In this document: in pieces, positions 52,015 to 60,882 of the stretch
How positions within the stretch are numbered: the first letter of the stretch is position 1
Layout of the letters: every line of letters begins with the position of its first letter
Assembly (NCBI RefSeq): GCF_009604425.1
Contig: NZ_WEGI01000016.1
Span: 1-64,000 of the forward strand
Source: Nocardia aurantia
Lineage (GTDB): Bacteria > Actinomycetota > Actinomycetes > Mycobacteriales > Mycobacteriaceae
Direction of reading: 5' to 3'
DNA: 64,000 nucleotides
Program-made: the position numbers and the translations under genes
The notes under the pieces: generated by a model
Told to the model about the DNA's origin: nothing
Database searches by the model: none
The model's input: only the letters and a program-made list of their open reading frames with translations

Positions 52015-52321
52015 CGGGCTGTATTTTTGGCCTCCGCTTCGCTCCGGCGGGTTCGCGGCCCCCAAGTCTCGATCCTTCCCTCCTCCGGCTCCTCCGCTTC
52101 GCTCCCCCGCCTCCGTCAGTCCAGGATCGAGACGGGCCGCGAACAGGAGTGTTGGGCCTGCGAATTGGTGACGGATGTGTTTTTGGCCTCCGCTTCGCTG
52201 CGGCGGGTTCGCGGCCCCTGAGTCTCGGTCCTTCCCTCCTCCGGTCAGTCGCTGCGCTCCCTCCCTCCGTCAGTCCAGGACCGAGCCGGGCCGCGAACAG
52301 GACTGTTGGGCCTGCGAATTG
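52011..52321 (+). repeat. Two direct copies of a ~155-bp repeat
   Basis: Copy 1 (52011-52167) and copy 2 (52168-52321) each run from GTGACGG through TTTTTGGCCTCCGCTTCGCT and GCGGGTTCGCGGCCCC to CGTCAGTCCAGGA, GGGCCGCGAACAGGA and GTTGGGCCTGCGAATTGG. The first copy begins within the stop codon of the upstream hydrolase. A third, inverted copy lies at 52617-52800. It has no coding sense; shared CTCCGCTTCGCTCC blocks allow hairpins. Confidence 0.8.
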
Positions 52322-52640
52322 GTGACCGATGCGCAGGTGCACCCCGGTTCCCGGTGACCCGGTCACCGTTCCGCAGCCGCACGTACCCCTGTTGCCGGGG
52401 CCCGGTCACGATTCAGCAGCCGCAGGTACCCCCTTGCCGGGGTCCGGTCGCCCTCTCGCAGCCACACGTACCTCTGTCCCCGTGACCCGGTCAGCATTCC
52501 GCAGCCGTATGTACCCCGGTTCCCCGGGACTCGGTCACCATTTCCGCAGCCGTGTGTACTCCACTCCCCAGGACCCGGTCACCATTCCGCAGCCGTAACC
52601 CCGTTCCCCTGAATGCGGTCACCGATACGCAGGGGTAGCC
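52319..52640. repeat. Tandem array of ~43-bp units between inverted repeats
   Basis: About seven units of 40-44 bp begin GGTCACC, contain TTCCGCAGCCG and a GTACCCC box, and end CCCGGGACC. The array lies between the direct copies (left) and the inverted copy (right) of the 155-bp repeat. The first and last units carry GGTGACCGATGCGCAGG / GGTCACCGATACGCAGG. Confidence 0.75.
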
Positions 52641-52800
52641 CTCCTGTTCGCGGCCCGGTCCGATCCTGGACTGACGGAGGCGGGGGAGCGAAGCGGAGGA
52701 GCCGGAGGAGGGAAGGATCGGGCCCGCAGGGCCGCGAACCCGCCGGAGCGAAGCGGAGGCCAAAAAACACAGCCCGTCACCCCCAAGCAGGCCCAACACC
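52617..52800 (-). repeat. Inverted third copy of the ~155-bp repeat
   Basis: Reverse-complemented, this matches 52011-52321: GGTGTTGGGCCTGC, GTGACGGGCTGTG, TTTTTTGGCCTCCGCTTCGC, CGGCGGGTTCGCGGCC, CGTCAGTCCAGGATCGG and GGCCGCGAACAGGAGG appear in order. Together with the direct copies it brackets the 43-bp tandem array. Confidence 0.8.
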
Positions 52801-52833
52801 GCATCGTGCCTCGCGCGCTACTGGAGCTGCGGG

Positions 52834-53478
52834 TCAGAGCGCGATTGTGCCGTGCTCGCCGGGTGCGATGCGGGTCATCAGCACCAGAGTGCCCTCACCC
52901 TCGTTCTGCCCGTGGGATATCCGTTCGGCCACCTGCACCCGGAGCCGACCGGCGACCGGGGCCAGGTCACGCAGGATGTCCTCGGGTGTGAACAGGATGC
53001 CCGGATCGTGGCCGGCCGCATCGTCGTGAGCCAGGACCAGCAGAATGCCGTCCGGGTTCAGCAGTTCGGTCGCGTAAAGCAGGACCGTGCGGCGCTGGGA
53101 TGGCGACAGGGCCAGATCGGTCAGCAAAATCAAGTCGAAACGCCGGTCGGACAGCGCGCCGGGCTCGGTGACATCCGCGCAGTGCCAGTCGATCCGGCCG
53201 CGGGCCGCGCGGGACAGCCGGGCCGCCAGAGTGCGGCCCTTGTCGATTCCGGCCTGGGAGAAATCGACGGCGGTGACCAACCAGCCGTGCGTGGCCAGCC
53301 ACAAAGTGTTCCGGCCCTCGCCGCAGCCGAGGTCCAGCGCCCGGGGTGGTTCGCCGGTGTGGGCCTGCGACAGCGATCGGTGCAGTGTGGTCGCGTGCTC
53401 GGTCACGACCGCGTCGGGCGGTGTGTCCCGGACCAACTCACTGCGCGTGTACCGCGCGTCCCAGCCGGCGGCGTCCAT
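52834..53478 (-). CDS. Class I SAM-dependent methyltransferase
   Basis: This 214-residue protein has WDARYTRSE at the start, motif I LDLGCGEGRNTLWLATHG, VTAVDFSQAGIDKG (motif II), HCADVTEP and a LILLTDLAL strand, giving a complete Rossmann-like methyltransferase of the tellurite-resistance TehB/small-molecule type. No substrate can be named. ATG 53478 gives the usual MDAAGWDARY start; GTG 53484 is possible. Confidence 0.8.
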   Translation of the reverse strand: MDAAGWDARYTRSELVRDTPPDAVVTEHATTLHRSLSQAHTGEPPRALDLGCGEGRNTLWLATHGWLVTAVDFSQAGIDKGRTLAARLSRAARGRIDWHCADVTEPGALSDRRFDLILLTDLALSPSQRRTVLLYATELLNPDGILLVLAHDDAAGHDPGILFTPEDILRDLAPVAGRLRVQVAERISHGQNEGEGTLVLMTRIAPGEHGTIAL

Positions 53479-53508
53479 GATCACGAGTCTAGGGAGGCCG
53501 GAAACGCG

Positions 53509-53545
53509 CCGGGACCCCGGCTCGACAAGTGAGCCGGGGTCCCGG
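53509..53545. terminator. Strong terminator after the second DUF4185 gene
   Basis: CCGGGACCCCGGCTC (53509-53523) and GAGCCGGGGTCCCGG (53531-53545) form a perfect 15-bp stem with a 7-nt loop, 12 nt past the stop of the minus-strand gene at 53557. Confidence 0.85.
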
Positions 53546-53556
53546 GGTCGCGATCT

Positions 53557-54663
53557 TCAGAGCGAGGTGCGCATCAGCACCACGTTGTACTGGTTGTGCA
53601 CGGTCGTGAGGAAGTACAGGTCACGGCCGGTCTGGTACGGGAAGATCGACGGAGCGTAGGCGGTCGGCAATTCCCGGGTATCGATCAGAACCTCCGGATC
53701 GCTCCACGGGCCCTCCGGTGACGACGCCTTGCGCATCACCACCGAATTGAACGGGTCGGTGGTCAGCATGACGTACTGGCCGAGATAGTCGTTCCACATC
53801 ACCGACAGTTCACCGACGTTCTCGGCGATCGGGGCGGCCGCGTCCACGTCGCCCTTCTTCCATTTACCGCCGTCCCAGTACTCGTATTCACCGAGATTGG
53901 CGATGTCCTCCTCGCGTACCCGGGAGATGTACGCCGGATTGTTACGGCCGGAACGGGTTCCGTACTCGTACACCCAGCCGCCGCTCTTGGTGAAGGCGTT
54001 CATCTGGAAGTTCGCGTTACCACCCTCGTTGGGGCGGTGGGTGAAACCGAGATCGGCCCAGGACTCCCCGTCGTCGCCGGAGGCGGCGAGGCCGGAGTAG
54101 TTGGTGGTCCACTGGCCGACGTCGTCCCAGGTCTTCACCGACATGAGACTCATGTACTGGACCCCGTTCACGGAAATGCCCGCCGTCGGGATGCGGCTGA
54201 TCTCGATCAGCGGGATTTTCGGACTGGCGACCAGATCGCGGGCCTGGCCGAAGATGTCGTGGACGACGCTGTCGAAAAATATGCCGTTGTCCGGGTCCTG
54301 GTTGTGGCTGCGCACCAGAATGTTGCTGCGCCAGGACCAGAGGCTACCGGCCAGCAGATTGGGAAATCCGACGCCGGCGGTGTCGCCGAATGCGGTGAGC
54401 ATTTCACCGTTTCCGTTGTCCCACATGATGCCGAGATCGGTGCCCAGCACATTGTAGTTCTGGGTGCTGTTGGGGCTCGCCATACCGGTCACCTGGAATA
54501 CCGCCCGGGTGCGGCCCAGCAGATGCGGAAGGCCCGCGGTGCCGTTGAGCACCGGAATCGGGTTGATCGCGTTCGGGTTTGCGGCGGCAGGCGTGGTCGC
54601 GGTCAAGAGCAAGGCCGAGGCACCCGCCATCACGGACAGCAAGATGTTAGCGGTCTTGGTCAA
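53557..54663 (-). CDS. Secreted DUF4185 protein B (GH183-like endo-D-arabinanase candidate)
   Basis: This 368-residue paralog of the protein at 48016 has the same blocks: NPIPVLNGTAGLPHLLGRTR, LGTDLGIMWDNGNGEML, GDTAGVG, SRIPTAGISVNGVQYMSLMS, MWNDYLGQYVML and HNQYNVVLMRTSL. The start is probably TTG 54663, which gives a 34-residue signal peptide (LLSVMAGASALLLTATTPAAA); the frame is open to 54735. Likely secreted and acting on cell-wall arabinan, by analogy to GH183; direct evidence is absent. Confidence 0.8.
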   Translation of the reverse strand: MTKTANILLSVMAGASALLLTATTPAAANPNAINPIPVLNGTAGLPHLLGRTRAVFQVTGMASPNSTQNYNVLGTDLGIMWDNGNGEMLTAFGDTAGVGFPNLLAGSLWSWRSNILVRSHNQDPDNGIFFDSVVHDIFGQARDLVASPKIPLIEISRIPTAGISVNGVQYMSLMSVKTWDDVGQWTTNYSGLAASGDDGESWADLGFTHRPNEGGNANFQMNAFTKSGGWVYEYGTRSGRNNPAYISRVREEDIANLGEYEYWDGGKWKKGDVDAAAPIAENVGELSVMWNDYLGQYVMLTTDPFNSVVMRKASSPEGPWSDPEVLIDTRELPTAYAPSIFPYQTGRDLYFLTTVHNQYNVVLMRTSL

Positions 54664-55107
54664 AGTCGATGGGCCTTCCCGTTCGGTCGAGACGACACGG
54701 CCCTCCCCGAACGCACACAGTGCGGCCGTGCACAATCATTCGACTGGCTGGCAAATTGCAAGAAATGCTAACAGCGAACGGCGACAATTCGCGTCATTGT
54801 TTCGGGGACTCGGGGTGTTGCATGCGGAGCGAACGGACTCCGGCGGCGTGACGCCACCGAATCGGGAGAGCCTGCCGCGACCCGGTCGGCCGGTTTCTCC
54901 GTTGCCGATCCGGGATCGCGACCATACGGTGATGTGCGGTGTCCCGGGGCCGGCGGTCATCGTCGACAGCAGTGCACGATCGGCGCCGAACGGCGCGACA
55001 GTGTCGCTGCACCCGTCACTTCGGGAATCAGGCCGTGCTTGACCTCCATCACGGAAAAGTCCGAACCCGGTGGAGCGTAACGGATGTGCGTGACGGTTGC
55101 CAGAGGT
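54664..55107. other. Intergenic region upstream of the DUF4185 B gene
   Basis: This 444-bp gap should hold the promoter of the DUF4185 gene on its left side. No convincing ORF, RNA gene or repeat is seen. Confidence 0.4.
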
Positions 55108-55950
55108 TCATTCGGCGGGTGCGGCGGTCCGCTGCCGCAGCAGCAGGTCCGCGCAGCGCCGCGGGTCGTCGTAGAACGGCGTATGCCCGCTGCCCGGCAG
55201 GGTGACGTGCCGGGCGTGCGGCAGCCAGTCCCGGGCGCGGCGGCTCTGACTGGCGTACGTGAGCAGCAGGTCGCGGTCGCCCCAGGCGATCGTGACCGGA
55301 ATGTGTTCCAGGCGGCCGCCGTCGCGCAGCCGGGCGGCGGGGAACGAGGCCAGCGCGGGGTCGAAACCGGGCGAGTCCAGTCCCCCTCGGGCGGTGGCGA
55401 GGGCGACGCCGGCGCCGACCGCCCACGGTTTCCCGAAGATCAGTCCGAGGAACGCGGTGCGCCCGGCGGCGGAGCCGAGGATCGCGGGCAGAAGTGGCCG
55501 CAGCCGCAGCCCCAGCGTCTTGGACATCCCCAACGAGCGCCGGCACCACCACACTCCGGGACTGGACCAGAATCCGATGGGCGAGTAGGCGGTGACCGAG
55601 CGGGCCCGGATGCGCGCGGCCAGATTCAGCGCGATTAGTCCGCCCATCGAATTACCCGCCAGATGCGGCCGATCCAGGCCCTGTTCGGTGAGGAAGGCCG
55701 CGAGCGCGTCGGTCAGATCGTCGACGGTGGTGTGCGGCAACGGATCCGAGCCGCCGAAGCCCGGGAGGTCCACGGCGATGACGTCGAACGATTCCGCCAG
55801 CACCGGCAACAGGGGCTCCCATACCTGCCACCGGCTGCCCACCCCGTGCACCAGCACCAGGGGTTCACCGCGGCCGACTCGATGGTGATGCACCCACCGT
55901 CTCCCCTCGCGAGCACTGCCGACCCGGTCACCGTAGCAGTAATTGACCAT
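55108..55950 (-). CDS. Alpha/beta-fold hydrolase
   Basis: This 280-residue protein has oxyanion VLVHGVGSRWQVW, DLPGFGGSDP, nucleophile in LAGNSMGGLIALNLA, Asp in AWGDRDLLLTY and His in GSGHTPFYDD. It is a typical epoxide-hydrolase/esterase-like member without a recognisable substrate. It is divergent from the toxin-antitoxin pair, with only 27 bp between start codons, so the promoters overlap. Confidence 0.8.
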   Translation of the reverse strand: MVNYCYGDRVGSAREGRRWVHHHRVGRGEPLVLVHGVGSRWQVWEPLLPVLAESFDVIAVDLPGFGGSDPLPHTTVDDLTDALAAFLTEQGLDRPHLAGNSMGGLIALNLAARIRARSVTAYSPIGFWSSPGVWWCRRSLGMSKTLGLRLRPLLPAILGSAAGRTAFLGLIFGKPWAVGAGVALATARGGLDSPGFDPALASFPAARLRDGGRLEHIPVTIAWGDRDLLLTYASQSRRARDWLPHARHVTLPGSGHTPFYDDPRRCADLLLRQRTAAPAE

Positions 55951-55977
55951 CCGCCAACAGCCGTTGGTGGCGGTACC

Positions 55978-56226
55978 ATGGCTGATATGGCGACTCGGAA
56001 GGTGACGCTGTCCCTGGACGAGGCGGCCTGGTCGTACGCCGAGCAGGCCGCGGCTCGGGTAGGGATGTCGCCCTCGGCATGGATAGCCCGCGCGGCGCGC
56101 CGGGAGGCGGTGCGCTGTTGCGCCCCCGAGCCCGGTCCGGGCACACTCGACACCGCGGCCGGCACGGCCGCCACCGACGAAGCGGAATTCACTGCCGCAG
56201 AAGAGGATTTGCGTGCACAGGGGTGA
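55978..56226 (+). CDS. Ribbon-helix-helix antitoxin (MazE/CopG-like)
   Basis: This 82-residue protein has an N-terminal RHH motif TRKVTLSLDEAAWSYAEQAA followed by GMSPSAWIARAARREA, then an acidic, flexible tail (TAATDEAEFTAAEEDL) suited to binding the toxin. The gene overlaps the toxin start by 14 nt, the usual antitoxin-first order. It should neutralise the toxin and repress the shared promoter. ATG 55978 is used; ATG 55987 is also possible. Confidence 0.8.
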   Translation: MADMATRKVTLSLDEAAWSYAEQAAARVGMSPSAWIARAARREAVRCCAPEPGPGTLDTAAGTAATDEAEFTAAEEDLRAQG

Positions 56227-56509
56227 ACTGTGGACCTACAACCCACATGGTTCGACTCGCCGGCGCAACATCGTGCTCATCTCCAGTGACGGCATCAACG
56301 AATCCCCCCGCCCCTGGCTGATCGCCGCCGAGGTGCTGGACGAGGATCCCCAGGACATCCTGGCCGTCACCCTGCCCGGTCACGGCTGGATGCACGCCGG
56401 CAATCTCGGTCGCATCTATCGCGGCTGGCTGGCCGAGCGCCTGGGCGCCCTCGATCCCGATGTCGTCGAGCGGATCGATACCGCGCTGCGTGCCGCGATG
56501 GACCTGTGA
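56213..56509 (+). CDS. PemK/MazF-family toxin (endoribonuclease)
   Basis: This 98-residue protein starts at GTG 56213 with VHRGELWTYN, the usual MazF opening, and continues RRRNIVLISSDGIN, LAVTLPGHGWMHAG and AERLGALDPDVVERIDTALRAAM. The fold and length fit the PemK/MazF group of mRNA interferases. The third strand is less like canonical MazF, so activity is not certain. It forms a two-gene operon with the RHH antitoxin. Confidence 0.75.
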   Translation: MHRGELWTYNPHGSTRRRNIVLISSDGINESPRPWLIAAEVLDEDPQDILAVTLPGHGWMHAGNLGRIYRGWLAERLGALDPDVVERIDTALRAAMDL

Positions 56510-56612
56510 ATCTCCGGTCCGGCTGTTCTCCCGCGCCCGAATGGTGCAGGATCACCACGGCGGTTTCTCCGCCCGATTGCCCGATTCGTCATCGTCGGAA
56601 ACGAGGAAACTG

Positions 56613-56963
56613 TTGAGGATTTCGCTGATCGCCGCCACATTCGTCGCGCTCCCGCTGCTGGCGGCCTGCGGCGGCGGTAACTCCGGGTCTTCGGACCAGA
56701 AGGCCGCCGCCCAGCCCACCATCACCCAGGCGGATCTGTCCAAGGCCCTGGTCGACAGCGGCCTGAAGGATCAGAAGCTGGCCGACTGCGCCGCGAAAGC
56801 CTATGTGGACCAGGGAATCTCGCAGGACGGCCTGCGCGCGATGACCAAGCCCGGCACCAATGCCCAAGCCTCCGACCCGGATTCGATGGGCCTGAGCAAG
56901 GACGACGCCGACAAGGCCCGTGCGGCAACGCAGAAGATCGTCACCGACTGCATCAGCAAGTAG
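56613..56963 (+). CDS. Small secreted lipoprotein with helical domain
   Basis: This 116-residue protein starts at TTG 56613 behind GAGGAA. It has a lipoprotein signal (LPLLAAC lipobox), a Gly/Ser linker, and an ~80-residue helical domain with two cysteines (LADCAAKAYVD and IVTDCISK), a pattern typical of small actinobacterial lipoproteins that may form a disulfide. The function is unknown. A perfect 16-bp hairpin follows. Confidence 0.7.
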   Translation: MRISLIAATFVALPLLAACGGGNSGSSDQKAAAQPTITQADLSKALVDSGLKDQKLADCAAKAYVDQGISQDGLRAMTKPGTNAQASDPDSMGLSKDDADKARAATQKIVTDCISK

Positions 56964-57022
56964 CGCGACCGGGACAGCCGTCGCACGCCGGATCCCGGCG
57001 GACCGGACCGGGCGTGAAACGG

Positions 57023-57057
57023 CTCTCGCCGGCCGAATTCGATTCGGCCGGCGAGAG
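57023..57057. terminator. Perfect hairpin terminator after the lipoprotein gene
   Basis: CTCTCGCCGGCCGAAT (57023-57038) pairs fully with ATTCGGCCGGCGAGAG (57042-57057), with a 3-nt loop. It may also serve the minus-strand tRNA. Confidence 0.8.
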
Positions 57058-57145
57058 ACGAGAATGAGGCCCGGATCCGGACGGCAAATTCGCGGAAGTG
57101 GAAGGCGGCGTGGCTGATTCGCGGCGAATGTATTTCGGATCGAAG

Positions 57146-57216
57146 AGCCGGTGACGGGAATCGAACCCGCACTCTCAGCTTGGGAAGCTGATGTTCTACC
57201 ACTAAACTACACCGGC
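57146..57216 (-). tRNA. tRNA-Gly (CCC anticodon)
   Basis: On the minus strand, a 71-nt cloverleaf starts GCCGGTG. It has a D-arm GTAGAAC, anticodon stem TCAGC/GCTGA with loop TTCCCAA (anticodon CCC), T-arm GGGTTCGATTCCC and acceptor CACCGGC with discriminator T. No CCA is encoded. It lies just upstream of dcd, an arrangement known from related actinobacteria. Confidence 0.9.
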
Positions 57217-57349
57217 GGCTGGGTACCGGATCGGTACGAGACGCGTCGGCGACTCTACCAGACCGCGGGCGGGCCGAGGCAAGTCCGCCGGTAGGGCCCG
57301 AGGGCCACCCGGGGCAACCTGCGAATTCCCGGGCACTACGCTCGTCGGC

Positions 57350-57925
57350 GTGCTGCTTTCGGATCGTGACATTCGTGCCGAGCTGGCCAGTGGACGGCTC
57401 GGAGTGGAGCCGTTCGATGCGTTGCTGGTCCAGCCGTCGAGTATCGATGTGCGTTTGGACGGGCTGTTCCGGGTGTTCAACAACACTCGGTACACCCATA
57501 TCGATCCGGCGCAGCGACAGGACGAGCTGACCACTCTGGTGCAGCCCGCGGCGGAAGAGCCGTTCGTCCTGCATCCGGGCGAGTTCGTGCTCGGGTCGAC
57601 CCTCGAGGTGTGTTCGCTGCCGGACGATCTCGCCGGGCGGCTGGAGGGGAAATCGAGCCTCGGGCGGCTGGGATTGCTCACCCATTCGACGGCCGGATTC
57701 ATCGATCCCGGATTCAGCGGTCACATCACGCTGGAACTGTCCAATGTGGCGAATCTGCCGATCACGTTGTGGCCGGGAATGAAGATCGGGCAGTTGTGCC
57801 TGTTCCGGTTGACCAGCCCGGCCGAGAATCCGTACGGCAGTGCGGCGGCGGGGTCGAAGTATCAGGGGCAGCGGGGGCCGACGCCGTCGCGGGCCTATCT
57901 GAATTTTCCGGTTTCCCGGCCCTGA
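57350..57925 (+). CDS. dcd: dCTP deaminase (dUMP-forming, actinobacterial type)
   Basis: This 191-residue trimeric enzyme converts dCTP to dUTP, and in the actinobacterial form on to dUMP. Signature: MLLSDRDIRAEL, VQPSSIDVRLD, GKSSLGRLGLLTHSTAGFIDPGFSGHITLE with catalytic residues, and PYGSAAAGSKYQGQRGPTPSR at the C-terminus. The HSTAGFIDPGF variant matches the bifunctional M. tuberculosis enzyme. It starts with GTG 57350. Confidence 0.9.
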   Translation: MLLSDRDIRAELASGRLGVEPFDALLVQPSSIDVRLDGLFRVFNNTRYTHIDPAQRQDELTTLVQPAAEEPFVLHPGEFVLGSTLEVCSLPDDLAGRLEGKSSLGRLGLLTHSTAGFIDPGFSGHITLELSNVANLPITLWPGMKIGQLCLFRLTSPAENPYGSAAAGSKYQGQRGPTPSRAYLNFPVSRP

Positions 57926-58059
57926 GCCGGGCTTTCGGGTGCGGCCGGCGCGGCCCGCACCAGGCGGCGCGCCGTCCTGCCCCGCCTGTACATCTACTGT
58001 TGCCCGGTGCCTCGCCTCGATGACGCGGGGCGGTCACAGCGGCTGGATATCTCTCGAAT

Positions 58060-59382
58060 ATGCGTCTCACGGTGTTCGGGACCGGGTATCTGGGAGCCAC
58101 CCATGCCGCATGCATGGCTGAGCTGGGGCACGAGGTGCTCGGTGTCGACGTCGATCCCGGTAAGGTGGCCAAGCTCGCAGACGGGGTGGTGCCGTTCTAC
58201 GAACCGGGGCTGGAGGTGGTGCTGCGGCGCAACCTCGATGCCGGCCGGCTGCGGTTCACCACCTCGTATCCGGAGGCGGCCGCGCACGCGGACGTGCACT
58301 TCCTCGGCGTGGGCACGCCGCAGAAGAAGGGCGAGTACGCCGCCGACCTCAAGTACGTGCACTCCGTGGTAGACACCCTCGTACCGCTGATGGAGCGGCC
58401 CGGGGTGATCATCGGCAAGTCCACGGTGCCGGTCGGTACGGCCGCCGAACTCGGCGCCCGCGCCCGGACGGCCGCCGCGGTGGATGTCGAGGTGGCCTGG
58501 AATCCGGAGTTCCTGCGGGAGGGCTTCGCGGTCCAGGACACGCTGCGGCCGGACCGGCTGGTGCTGGGCACCGATCGTGATCGCGCCGGATCGGCCCGAG
58601 TCGAGGAGCTGGTGCGCGAGATCTACGCGGAACTGCTGGCGGCCGAGGTGCCGTTCCTCACCACCGACCTGGCCACCGCGGAACTGGTGAAGGTCTCCGC
58701 GAATGCCTTTCTGGCGACCAAGATCTCGTTCATCAACGCGGTCTCCGAGGTCTGCGAGGCGACCGGCGCCGATGTCACGGTGCTGGCCGACGCGCTCGGC
58801 CACGACGCGCGCATCGGCCGCCGATTCCTCAACGCGGGACTGGGTTTCGGCGGCGGCTGTCTGCCGAAGGACATCCGCGCGTTCATGGCCCGCGCCGGCG
58901 AGCTCGGCGCCGATCACGCGCTGGCCTTCCTGCGCGAGGTCGACAACATCAACATGCGCCGCCGGACCAAGGTGGTCGACATGGCCGCGAAGGCTTGCGG
59001 TGGAACGTTACTCGGCGCGAACGTGGCCGTGCTCGGTGCGGCGTTCAAGCCGGAATCCGACGACGTGCGCGATTCGCCGGCGTTGAACGTGGCGGGCATG
59101 ATCCAGCTGCACGGCGCGGTGGTGACGGTCTACGACCCGAAGGCGCTGGAGAATTCGCGGCAGGTATTCCCGACGCTCAATTACGCCACCTCGGTCGTGG
59201 AGGCCTGCGAGCGGGCCGACGTGGTGCTGGTTCTCACCGAATGGAACGAATTCACCGCGTTGTTGCCGGAGCAGCTGAACCCGGTGGTCCGGCGGCGCAC
59301 CGTGATCGACGGTCGCAACTGTCTGGATCGGGCGCGCTGGCGCTCGGCGGGATGGGCGTACGTGGGACTCGGCACTCCTTAG
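58060..59382 (+). CDS. udgA: UDP-glucose/UDP-sugar 6-dehydrogenase
   Basis: This 440-residue protein oxidises UDP-glucose to UDP-glucuronate with NAD. Motifs: FGTGYLGATHAACMAELGH, VGVGTPQKKGEYAADLKYV, GKSTVPVGT, EVAWNPEFLREGFAV, catalytic Cys in GLGFGGGCLPKDIRAF, and FKPESDDVRDSPAL. It follows dcd as in M. tuberculosis (Rv0321-Rv0322). UDP-GDP-mannose-type specificity is less likely. Confidence 0.9.
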   Translation: MRLTVFGTGYLGATHAACMAELGHEVLGVDVDPGKVAKLADGVVPFYEPGLEVVLRRNLDAGRLRFTTSYPEAAAHADVHFLGVGTPQKKGEYAADLKYVHSVVDTLVPLMERPGVIIGKSTVPVGTAAELGARARTAAAVDVEVAWNPEFLREGFAVQDTLRPDRLVLGTDRDRAGSARVEELVREIYAELLAAEVPFLTTDLATAELVKVSANAFLATKISFINAVSEVCEATGADVTVLADALGHDARIGRRFLNAGLGFGGGCLPKDIRAFMARAGELGADHALAFLREVDNINMRRRTKVVDMAAKACGGTLLGANVAVLGAAFKPESDDVRDSPALNVAGMIQLHGAVVTVYDPKALENSRQVFPTLNYATSVVEACERADVVLVLTEWNEFTALLPEQLNPVVRRRTVIDGRNCLDRARWRSAGWAYVGLGTP

Positions 59383-59496
59383 TGTCCGGGCGACCGGGTA
59401 CAGTGACCTTCACCGCAGTGTGATGCGACGTAGGCCGATCTGCAGGGGGTCACCGCCGCGCGCACGTCGTGGAGCGTGAAACGAGATGGGCGGCAC

Positions 59497-60882
59497 ATGA
59501 GTTCGGTACTGGGAGTTTCGGTGGGGGCCGGCGCCGTTCGTGTCGCGCGACCGCACGCCGGTAACACCGCCGAATGGTTCACCGCGGATCGGTTCGACGT
59601 GCAGAACCGGCCGGTCGAGGGGCTGCGACCCGAGGATCTCGCCGCGGAGATCATCAGCGGAATTCACCTCGACACACCGGATCTCGAAGCCACCGCGGTC
59701 GGCTACCGGGACGACCAGCACGGTCGCGGGTTGCGGGCCGCCCTCGCCCGGCGGCAGCTGGTCAACTACGAACTGGTGCCGGAAGTCCTGGCGGCCGTGG
59801 AGTTCCTGCTCGCCACGGGTGAATTGCAGGGTTACCGCACCATCGCCCTCTACGACCTGGGTAGCTCCGGATTGACCGTCAGCGTGGTCGATCTGGCCAC
59901 CCGCCAGGTGCACTACAGCGAGCGCACCAGCGATATCGGCGGCGACTATCTGGACACGCTGATCCGGGAACAGCAGATCGCCTCCGGCCGCATCGCGCAC
60001 CCCGCCGACCCGGCCGGCCTCACCGCACTGGACGCGCTGTGCCGGCGGGCGAAGGAGCAGCTGAGCGGGAACACCGCGGTGGCGCTCCCGTCGGAATACG
60101 GCCTGGTGCTCATCTCCCAGGAGAATTTCGAGGCGCTGATCCAGCTGGCCGTCGAATCCTCGGCCCGGCTGACCCGCGAGGTGATCACGCGGTCGGAGCA
60201 GGCGGTGCAGGCGGTGGTCGCGATCGGCGGCTGCGCGCGAATCCCGTTGGTGTCCAAGACCGTCGGCCGCTGGACCGGTATGCCGGTGGTGGTGCCGGCC
60301 CAGCCCGAGACGGTGGTCGCCCGCGGCGCGTCGCTGCTGGCCCGGCCGTCGGTGCTCGCCGCGCCGACCCGGCCGGTGCCCATGGTGGCCACCGCGCCCA
60401 GATCCGCCAAATCCCAGCTCGCCAAGGCGAAGTCGGCGACGAACGGGCCGGACGCCGAGGAAGGCCGCCGGGAGCCGGGCGCGAGTCGCCGCCGGGAATT
60501 GAGCGTGGCGGGCGTGGCGGTCGGCGCGCTGGTGGTGATCGCCGCGCTCGGATCGGCGCTGGGCTGGGGTCCGCAAGTGCTGCAAGGTGATTCGCAGAGC
60601 AGCAACGCCCAGTCGAGTTCGGCCGTCACCACGACCGTGCCGTTGCCGGTCATCCCCACCGGCACCCGATCACCGGACGACCCCACCAACGCCTCGATCG
60701 CGGCGCCGCCCCCGCAGTATTCAACGACCACGACCGACGCCCCCTCGACCACACCGGGACCGAACACCATCGTCGTGGTGCCGGGCCTGCCGCCGATCGT
60801 GGTGCCGACCATCCCACCGGTCGTACTGCCGCCGTTGCTGCCGAACGGTCAGCGACAGCAGCCACAGCAACACCAGCGCTGA
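59497..60882 (+). CDS. Hsp70/DnaK-like protein with single transmembrane anchor
   Basis: This 461-residue protein has an incomplete actin/Hsp70-type nucleotide-binding fold: N-terminal SVGAGAVRVARP, ALYDLGSSGLTVSVVD as phosphate-2, VVAIGGCARIPLVSKTV as the adenosine motif. A charged linker, one membrane helix (about 336-358, ELSVAGVAVGALVVIAALG) and a long Thr/Pro/Gln-rich outer tail follow. The DNAK-like substrate-binding domain is absent. Proteins of this form are common in Nocardia and Mycobacterium relatives and may sense envelope ligands. The precise role is unknown. Confidence 0.75.
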   Translation: MSSVLGVSVGAGAVRVARPHAGNTAEWFTADRFDVQNRPVEGLRPEDLAAEIISGIHLDTPDLEATAVGYRDDQHGRGLRAALARRQLVNYELVPEVLAAVEFLLATGELQGYRTIALYDLGSSGLTVSVVDLATRQVHYSERTSDIGGDYLDTLIREQQIASGRIAHPADPAGLTALDALCRRAKEQLSGNTAVALPSEYGLVLISQENFEALIQLAVESSARLTREVITRSEQAVQAVVAIGGCARIPLVSKTVGRWTGMPVVVPAQPETVVARGASLLARPSVLAAPTRPVPMVATAPRSAKSQLAKAKSATNGPDAEEGRREPGASRRRELSVAGVAVGALVVIAALGSALGWGPQVLQGDSQSSNAQSSSAVTTTVPLPVIPTGTRSPDDPTNASIAAPPPQYSTTTTDAPSTTPGPNTIVVVPGLPPIVVPTIPPVVLPPLLPNGQRQQPQQHQR

